Positions 58,601-64,000 of a stretch of 64,000 nucleotides of DNA are shown here, piece by piece. The notes under the pieces were generated by a model. That model did not search any database. It saw only the letters and a list, made by a program, of their open reading frames with translations, and was not told the origin of the DNA. Position 1 is the first letter of the stretch, and each line of letters opens with the position of its first letter. Position numbers and translations under genes: made by a program. The stretch comes from Ostrinia nubilalis (Eukaryota; Arthropoda; Insecta; Lepidoptera; Crambidae): NCBI RefSeq assembly GCF_963855985.1, contig NC_087097.1, positions 5,551,001 through 5,615,000 on the forward strand. The letters are read 5' to 3'.

Positions 58601-58833
58601 CGAACACCAAGTACTACAACCTCAGAAGACGTAACGTCAAACTTTCAGAGGGTCAGGAGGTGTGGCGCAAAACGTACATTCAGAGTGACGCTGAGAAGTT
58701 CAAGGCTACCAAGCTTGCCCCAAAGTACGAGAAGTGCATTGTCAAGAAGGTACTATCTCCGCTTGTTTATGAATTAATTGCTCACAATGGCAAGCCTCTC
58801 GGTACTTGGCATATCAAGGACATCAAGGTTTAA
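55615..58833 (+). CDS. pol: Pol polyprotein: protease, RT, RNase H, integrase
   Basis: Open in the -1 frame relative to gag from 55615; translation probably enters at 55630-55636 by frameshift, as no ATG in good context begins the frame. Numbering from the L codon at 55699: aspartic protease with DSGA at 43-46 and ILGVDFW near 114-120; RT with VDF at 293-295 and YVDD at 362-365; RNase H with D511, E550, D577 and DALSR at 620; integrase with H701/H708/C738/C741 zinc domain and D771, D831, E867 (35 residues between the last two), then a GPY/F-like tail. No stop or frameshift interrupts it, and every catalytic residue looked for is present. There is no chromodomain and no env downstream. The order RT-RNase H-integrase defines Ty3/gypsy; the clade is unresolved. 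Confidence 0.93.
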   Translation, partial: KCYQFKKLAGNRSNVISEDVEPSENKQWLDIVDSYFKNNNVTSVLFKPNINDVRPYLNVNILDMTVCGLLDSGAAISIIGNGAHQRFIDLGYSLDESCASTVTVADGSFCSTIGTITLPITFKDVTKVITFYVIPSIVSDVILGVDFWKNFKLMPEIFQNICYVEAPKNFLKTSSNIDKPINFIQSFENLNLEQRELADRMIKQFHSVSFESKGLGRTDLIEHTINTGEASPIKCRPYPMSPEKSKELHKEVDKMLELDVITPSESPWNNPVLMVPKSDGSWRFCLDCRKLNAVTKGDAYAIPYIPQILDSLRNAKYISSVDFKSSFWQIKLDEQSQEKTSFTVPGRGLFKFKVMPFGLCGAPARQQRLMDMLFGTPFCSDITKGMIFCYVDDVIIVAEDFNTHLLLLQRLHQRIQSANLTINFEKSKFFRQSLKYLGYIVDEYGLRTDPDKVRAILDFPVPKTSKEVKMFIGTCSWYRRFIRNFASIAAPLNALTSTKTKFLWNPAAQEAFESLKNCLVSAPVLACPDFEKPFSVHCDASSYGIGGMLTQTVDGNDHPIAYISRSLNKNERNYSATEREALAVVFAVEKFEPYLGTRPFKVITDHASLKWFMNLENPTGRLARWGCRLSQYNFTIEHRRGKDNVVPDALSRLLNVDAIDTSVSVDVDDEWYNKVIHGCTAYPKNYPNYRIENGKLYRLSKGKYTLTQEFDWKEVVSKSKRKAVIAENHEPPTSAHFGVFKTHRRLSLRYYWPGMYRDVMDFVKNCTTCSAYKHKTTLTPGLMGQPKQCFRPFQALSIDLVGPLPRSRSGYIHLLVVTCCFSKYTMLFPLRRATSAAVAKAIENYVLLAHGIPETVITDNGVQFTGSEFRSLLEKYNVPRVHYGPRYTPQINLVERYNKTVMTAVSSYVKEDHRTWDLNLFKIQFALNSAVNESTGFTPFFLVHGREPIINGSFYKQTDDCEYEVAMPREDYAGEFGVLKEVFEKVRSHLLKAHATNTKYYNLRRRNVKLSEGQEVWRKTYIQSDAEKFKATKLAPKYEKCIVKKVLSPLVYELIAHNGKPLGTWHIKDIKV
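55630..55636 (+). promoter_or_regulatory. Slippery heptamer for -1 ribosomal frameshift
   Basis: A AAA AAC in the gag frame (X XXY YYZ) lies immediately before the gag TAG stop. The pol frame is the -1 frame and is open from 55615, so both frames overlap by 25 nt around this site. Known retroviral and retrotransposon frameshifts use exactly this class of heptamer. I did not identify a downstream pseudoknot by eye. Confidence 0.8.
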
Positions 58834-59606
58834 TCCTTGTCTTTTGTTTTCACCCTCAGTTCGCCGAATAGTTTTTTTTGCCAGGGTTCTCAGCCGTAGG
58901 ACTTGTTTCACAAGTGTTGTTTGGTATTCTACCAACAATGACGCCAAGGCTACTTTTCCCTTTTAGGGAAACCTTTAGGTTAGTTTTGTGATCGCCCCAT
59001 TTAGGGTATGCGATTTAATTTTCTTTTTTCGAGTGGACAAGTATCTGCTGTATACTTGCCTCGTGTTTTTTTTCTCTGTGACTTTATAGTCCAGATTTTT
59101 GTTTCCAGGGATGACATCATGTGTTTTGAGCACTATTCCCTGTGGTTGTGTTTTGTTGCGATGACGTCCAATTATATTGTTATCAGCGACGTTTTGTTCT
59201 GCGGTTTTATAACCCAGGCATTTTTATTTTATTTTAGCAAATAATGTTAGTTATGGCCGAAATAGCCTAACAACGTTTTGGAAAAAGAACGAGTAGAATT
59301 GCATGTCAAGTTCTACTTTACTGGGGAAATCGAGTACCACTGGTTCACAGTTAGGACTTTATGGGGAATTTTGGATGCTCGGACAGGAGAGATTTTTTTG
59401 GCTGGTAGAACATCAGTCCTGGTAGATGGATTATTTTGGTTTGGTATTGCTTTTGTGAAAGTTTAGTTATAGTTAGTAAGTTAGTTTTTTTTTCTCAATT
59501 GGACTTTTTGGGGGTCTTTCTGGTGTAAAGATTCATTTTTTTTTTTCTCTTTTTCAGTTTGTAGTTCGCTGAGGGCAGCTCAGATTCTTTCTCCGTGCGA
59601 ATGTCT
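58834..59606 (+). other. Region between pol and 3' LTR, no env
   Basis: About 770 bp. The ORFs (60-78 codons) have no signal peptide plus transmembrane arrangement expected of an envelope protein and are not supported. Confidence 0.7.
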
Positions 59607-59617
59607 AGGGGGGAGGG
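59607..59617 (+). promoter_or_regulatory. Polypurine tract
   Basis: AGGGGGGAGGG, three bases upstream of the 3' LTR, is the primer site for plus-strand DNA synthesis. Confidence 0.85.
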
Positions 59618-59620
59618 TAT

Positions 59621-61077
59621 TGTAACGTTGCCGTTTGCTGTTTTTTCACAAATTAATATTTCTTCTCAATATTCTGATTTTGGATACCACTGGCGACATC
59701 TATTGGCGTGATTTAGAATTAATTTGCAATAGATGGCGCTTTTTGCTCAGTTAATTGAAATATACTTTGATGAAACATTTCCTAGTGTTTTTATATTGAT
59801 TATTCTATTTTTCAAGTAGAATATTTTCAGTGTTCTGGAAATTGTTTTCATCATGGTTTTATTAGTACAGTATTTACTTTTTCAAACGGCGAAACGAAAC
59901 GTATCGCGATGTCTATGACAGAGCGGCTGTCAGTGGAGCTGTCAAATGACTTAGGAATTTGTCGATCGTGCGCAACCGCAATTTGATTATTTTCGGGAAT
60001 GTAATTCCTTTTATTTCAAATCGGGTGGTGCAAAATGCATCCACGATAATTTCTTGATGAATAAATAAAAATAACACACATGAGGTAAGTTCCCGTCGGA
60101 GAATTTATTTATTTTTCGTGATTGATATTTTTCGTATTCCAGTACGTGGTTATTTCATGTGATCGTTTCTTTCAGAGATTCCCTAAATCCTATTCGGATG
60201 AGGGTATTGGGTTGCTGAGGGCTGCGAGCGAAGCTCAAATTAGTGAACAGCCTTCGTAAGTATTTCTTTGCCATTGCGGTTTTTTTCATAACCTAATGCC
60301 ACGTTCCACATGTGATGCTGACACACGTATTTTTCGTTTCAGATGCGGGATTTCATAGATTTCATATTTTACATGTTGATATTTCATATATTTTAATTTC
60401 TCTTCATTTCGTATCAAATATTTGTCCTTTCTAAACTGCTGATCTCTTCGCATTTCCTCCTTGTCATCAAACCTCTGTCTCTGCAAGAGTTTGAACGCTT
60501 ACCTGTCGAAGAGATGCAAGAGCTTCATCTGGCACTGCGCGCTTGAGGCCGTGGAGGACGCTGCTTGGAGCCTAAAAGTGTGCGAGACCCGTTGGACCCC
60601 GGAAGAAGAGAGGAACGTTCAGGGTAACGGCTTATAACCGCATGGCTTCCAAGGTACCCACTTTTCCATCCTTCAAGTAGGAGTCTTTCCGACCTGACAT
60701 CGTGCAGTTATCTTAACTATTAGAGTCTTTAATATTTAGGCTGAGTTTTAAGAAATTTGTAGTGGCAATAATATTCACCAAACCGAACCTAATTAACGAC
60801 CCTGAATCCCTTGAGATTGGCACTATTACAGTAGTTATTATAATATCGTAATTGTTAACTATATACGAGCATACGTGATAAAAATAAACCGTGTCAATTG
60901 AGAGGGAGCTGTTTTATTTACATTTTCTAATTTCACACAAGGAACGGTAACTTATATAAATTTCTGCAAGCCGGACAACCTCTTTTTCACGTGCAGACAA
61001 TTCACCATCTTCTCAGTCTGCACCGGTGGCGGTTCAATTCCAGTCACCAAGCCGCCAGGAAAAAATCCTTTCTTGCA
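59621..61077 (+). repeat. 3' LTR (1457 bp)
   Basis: Same start (TGTAACGTTGCCG), end (CTTTCTTGCA) and length as the 5' LTR. The antisense 66-codon ORF recurs at 60286-60486. With one mismatch in 1457 bp the insertion must be recent in evolutionary terms. Confidence 0.95.
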
Positions 61078-61081
61078 ACTC
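61078..61081. repeat. Target site duplication ACTC, right copy
   Basis: Follows the CA end of the 3' LTR; partner of 52136-52139. Confidence 0.9.
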
Positions 61082-62404
61082 ATGCAGTTTTCTACCAACT
61101 TTGAGGTGATTAAGTTGGAGTTTAAGGCCAGCAGCGCGGCCTGACTGTCTGAGTTAATGTAAATTATGTGGTTGGCATAATTTTTTCGCAGGTTAGCTTC
61201 CGCACATTCAATAATGGCGTAGACTTCTGCCTGAAAGATAGAGGCAAATTTGCCCAGGCTTTGAGATAGCCTAAGCTTCGGCTGCTCTCCATACACGCCA
61301 AAGCCTACGTTAGGGCCCATTTTTGACCCATCAGTAAACCATATAAGGCTGCCCTTCTCACAGGTGACTTGCTTGTTCAGCCAGTCCTCCCTGTGTGGTA
61401 TTTCCACTTTGTAGTTCTTTTGGAAGCTACAACTTGGAACCATGATGTCAGAAGTCATGCAAAGAGTAGGTGTGCTCTTTATAGCCTCCAGTAATGTTCT
61501 CATTCTCTGGGATATGCAATGGAAGCCCCCCTGAGCGTCTATCCTGTAGGCACTTGCCTCCGCCTCCTTAGCAATGTGCATACTTAGGGGCGTTAGGCAC
61601 AGTAGTGCGTTCAGGGCCGCCCCAGGTGCGGTTGACATTGCCCCAGTTGCCATGAGACAGGCAAGCCTTTGCAGACTACCTAGTTTAACTGTTACTGTCT
61701 TTTGGCTGGTTTTGTGATACCACACTACAGAGGCGTACGATATAGTCGGCCTCACGATAGTGGTATACAGCCATAAGACAGATCGGGGATTCAAGCCCCA
61801 ATTGTTGCCCATCATGCGGCTACAGGAGCCTAAGGCAATTTTTGCCTTTTGTATGATGTTATTAAGGTGAGTATTCCATGTTAGTTTCTGGTCGATAGTG
61901 ACGCCCAGATATTTGACTTCCGTGGAAAACTCGATCTCTTTTCCATTTAGAGAGGGTTTGACTAGTTTGTTCAACTGTCTACGCCTGGTAAATGGAATAA
62001 TGACAGTTTTATCAGCGTTAACTGATAAACTGTTTTTTTTGCACCACCCACCTATGGTGTTTAGCGCTCTTTGCATTATGGAAGATATTGTACTGTGGCA
62101 GAAGCCCCTTACTATGACAACAAGGTCGTCAGCGTACCCTTGAGTGTCAATGTTGAGGTCGGCCATTTTATACAGTAGTGTATCAACCGCCAGAGTCCAG
62201 AGAAGGGGCGAAAGCACGCCCCTTGCGGGCATCCTCTGGTGGTTGTAACTTCCATAGTGGTTTGAAGCAGAGATACCTTAGCTCTCCTGTTGGAGAGCAT
62301 CGACTCCACCCATCTCGTGGTCGTCAGGTCAAGGCTTTTTGCAACCAGACCTTCGACCAGCAGTGTAGTAGGAGTGTTGTCAAAAGCTCCCTCTATGTCT
62401 AGAA
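61082..62404 (-). pseudogene. LINE 5' part: reverse transcriptase and most of RNase H
   Basis: Upstream half of the LINE split by the LTR element. Minus-strand order: FLDIEGAFDN (RT block A) near 62390; RGCPQG near 62235, where a single missing G shifts the frame; LSPLLW; YADDLVVIV (RT catalytic block) near 62130; KYLGVTID near 61910; then RNase H with FTDGSKMG, EVYAI and NSDSQAAL (61330-61130). The LTR element enters between the third and fourth RNase H catalytic blocks. Removing it and one ACTC leaves the frame continuous into 52138. The copy is 5' truncated at about 62404, inside RT, next to an ACATAATATAAC simple repeat. RNase H plus the C-terminal zinc motif suggest an I/LOA-group LINE. 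Confidence 0.85.
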
Positions 62405-62992
62405 AACATAACATAATATAACATAATATTTAATGTTATCGTTAGAAGCAGAACTCTCAGACACAATTATATCATCAACGGAAGTGGGACAAGTCCGTTA
62501 ATTGTTCTCTTCTCATTCCGTTATTGTGACAATAACATAACACTTTCTGATGCGTTGGGTAACCGGTTCACGTGGGGTTTCAACTGTAATATGAGTAATC
62601 ATTACCATTGTAATTGTCTTGAGAACAAGATCACGGGAAGTATGATAGCAATTCGTGCCAGATTTAATCCAGTCGCTATCCGAATTTGGGTAATTGCCTT
62701 CTAATTTTACTTTTGGTTTCGTTATTTTGTCCGATTTGAAATGACGTAACGTACTAATTAGTTGTGGAAGTACTTTATCACCTAGATAATAATCTTGTTA
62801 GTTTAAATTACCCAATTTGAACGTTTAATTTCAAGTCAATATGTAATTTGTTGAAATTAATTTCAATTCGTGTGAGTTTGTGAAATGTTTACAGTTTTAA
62901 ATGGATTTAATAAGCGTGAAGAAAGTATAATAAGTTGAAATGAGCCAGTTTGTTTGTGTTATTACATGAATGTCGTGGTAGTCATTGAATAC
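62405..62992. other. AT-rich non-coding stretch
   Basis: Starts with the simple repeat ACATAATATAACATAATATT at the LINE boundary. No gene was recognised. Confidence 0.45.
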
Positions 62993-63310
62993 AGAGTCAG
63001 TTCGACGAAATTTTTTACATTAAAGGATTTTCCACACTGGATGCGTTGGTCAAAGTGAACGCAGACCGCATCATGTATGAACATCATTGCCGGTCTCTAC
63101 ATTTTTTTTATCGATGCGATCGGACAGAGCAGGCACGAACAAAGACAAATTTCTTTGTCACGACCGCTGACAATTGTTTAGACCGGACCGCTGACGGATT
63201 GCTCTGGCCGACAATTTTGTAAGCACTTTGACCTGACCGCAGAACGCAGAACAAAATCATAATGCAGAGTCAAAGCGACGAAATTTTCCACATTTAATGT
63301 ATTCCACAAG
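62993..63310 (+). repeat. Unit bounded by 43-bp direct repeats
   Basis: AGAGTCAGTTCGACGAAATTT...TTCCACA at 62993-63036 recurs as AGAGTCAAAGCGACGAAATTT...TTCCACA at 63267-63310. Inside, GTTGGTCAAAGTGAACGCAG at 63043 resembles the reverse of sequence near 63220. It may be a small mobile element or a local duplication. Confidence 0.45.
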
Positions 63311-64000
63311 ACAAACCTTACCCCGATCTCTGCGTATTACCTCGACTCATCTCCCGCGCAAATACGAGCATTAAATTAACATCAGGAATACAGTTTCGTG
63401 TTTCTGTCACGCGTCAGAACGTTCTGGATTCTGTGTAAATTATTCCCCGGTTGAACGATAGCTGAAGAGTAATTAGGAACTAAGTTTGCCTAAAGCGGAG
63501 TGCTTGCTGATAGAATATTAATTAAAGAATATTGGTCTTAGTTTGTATGATATTATGATTTAAATTCATTTTGGTCTATTTTGAAATTTAAAAATTTGTG
63601 CTCAGTAGATTTAATAGTGAAATGTATTTCGAAAAGCGTTAGAATTTCGTACGTCGAGTCTTAATTTAATTAAGTATACTACAAATATCGTAAAACTGAA
63701 GTTGACTTGTGTGTGGTATTAATCAGTACATTCAAATTTCCTTCTCCCTTCAATGAACAATTACCTTTCTGTTGTATTGTAATCACAGTTTTATTGTACA
63801 CTTGCCCTTAAAATACCTGCCATCTGATTTTAGTTCACACCTACATTAAATTAGCAAAACAAGTCACATAAGGGTAAAAGGTAAACCTAGTTACACAAAG
63901 TAGGGTTCTATAGGCCCTAACTATGCTAAATAATGTTGTATATGACATTACCCCGCCCCAGTTAGCATAGGACTGCTAGAGTCCCTAAGGGGTAGGCTAT
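63311..64000. other. Non-coding stretch to window edge
   Basis: No gene or repeat was recognised. Confidence 0.4.

Noticed and set aside
55699..58833. pol starting at the first codon of the listed frame (55699)
   Set aside because: That codon is TTG and not a plausible eukaryotic start. The frame is open from 55615 and overlaps gag at a slippery site.
58834..59606. An env gene after pol
   Set aside because: Only 60-78 codon frames occur, without envelope features.
1..64000. CRISPR arrays, rRNA or tRNA genes
   Set aside because: No spaced repeats of the CRISPR type, no rRNA-like stretches and no complete cloverleaf were seen; pol III box matches at 32270, 37300 and 40850 are partial and look SINE-derived.
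63974..64000. Similarity between the two window ends (TAGAGTCCCTAAGGGG near 63976 and TAGAGTCCTTAAGAGG near 60), suggesting a circular or terminally repeated molecule
   Set aside because: The match is about 20 bases with differences; it is better explained by chance or a dispersed repeat.

Overview
The window looks like AT-rich, gene-poor insect DNA, most likely from a moth or butterfly (Lepidoptera). The evidence is the repeat content: Helitron-like elements of the Lep1 type (5' TC, (GTCT)n tract, 3' hairpin followed by CTAG), many short 3' tails of RTE-like LINEs with microsatellite ends, and several short palindromic MITE families present more than once. I found no convincing complete host gene, no tRNA or rRNA gene and no CRISPR array. 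The window is best read as intergenic or intronic DNA filled with transposable elements.

The centrepiece is a complete, very young Ty3/gypsy-type LTR retrotransposon at 52140-61077 (+). It has two 1457-bp LTRs in which I found a single difference, a 4-bp target duplication (ACTC), a primer-binding site, gag (54392-55639) with two zinc knuckles, pol (protease, RT, RNase H, integrase, all catalytic residues seen), a polypurine tract and no env. gag and pol are in different frames; a canonical slippery heptamer A AAA AAC sits directly on the gag stop codon, so pol is probably made by -1 ribosomal frameshifting. Its LTR also carries strong splice-site-like signals.

This element is inserted inside the RNase H domain of an older, 5'-truncated LINE on the minus strand (61078-62404 plus 51471-52139), which already carried a one-base frameshift in RT.

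Left part (1-30 kb): mostly non-coding AT-rich DNA with RTE and CR1-like tails (several with exact 11-12 bp target duplications), MITEs, a 1.7-kb element with 31-bp perfect terminal inverted repeats (17618-19340), a 1.2-kb TA-flanked element (20031-21210), one unexplained 185-codon ORF partly bracketed by direct repeats (13995-14552), and a GC-rich promoter-like stretch (5790-6160). Middle part (30-51 kb): a dense transposon graveyard with nested insertions, including a three-level nest at 35122-37168 (TA-flanked element, then a hAT-like element with 8-bp target duplication, then an RTE tail with 15-bp target duplication), two back-to-back RTE tails at 37926-38207, a palindrome-rich GC-rich element at 38351-39255, and an 809-bp palindrome-rich element at 47060-47868 inserted in a LINE tail. 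Right end (62.4-64 kb): AT-rich DNA with one short direct-repeat unit.

All calls are by eye from the sequence. Family names rest on motifs, target duplications and known family habits, not on database searches.
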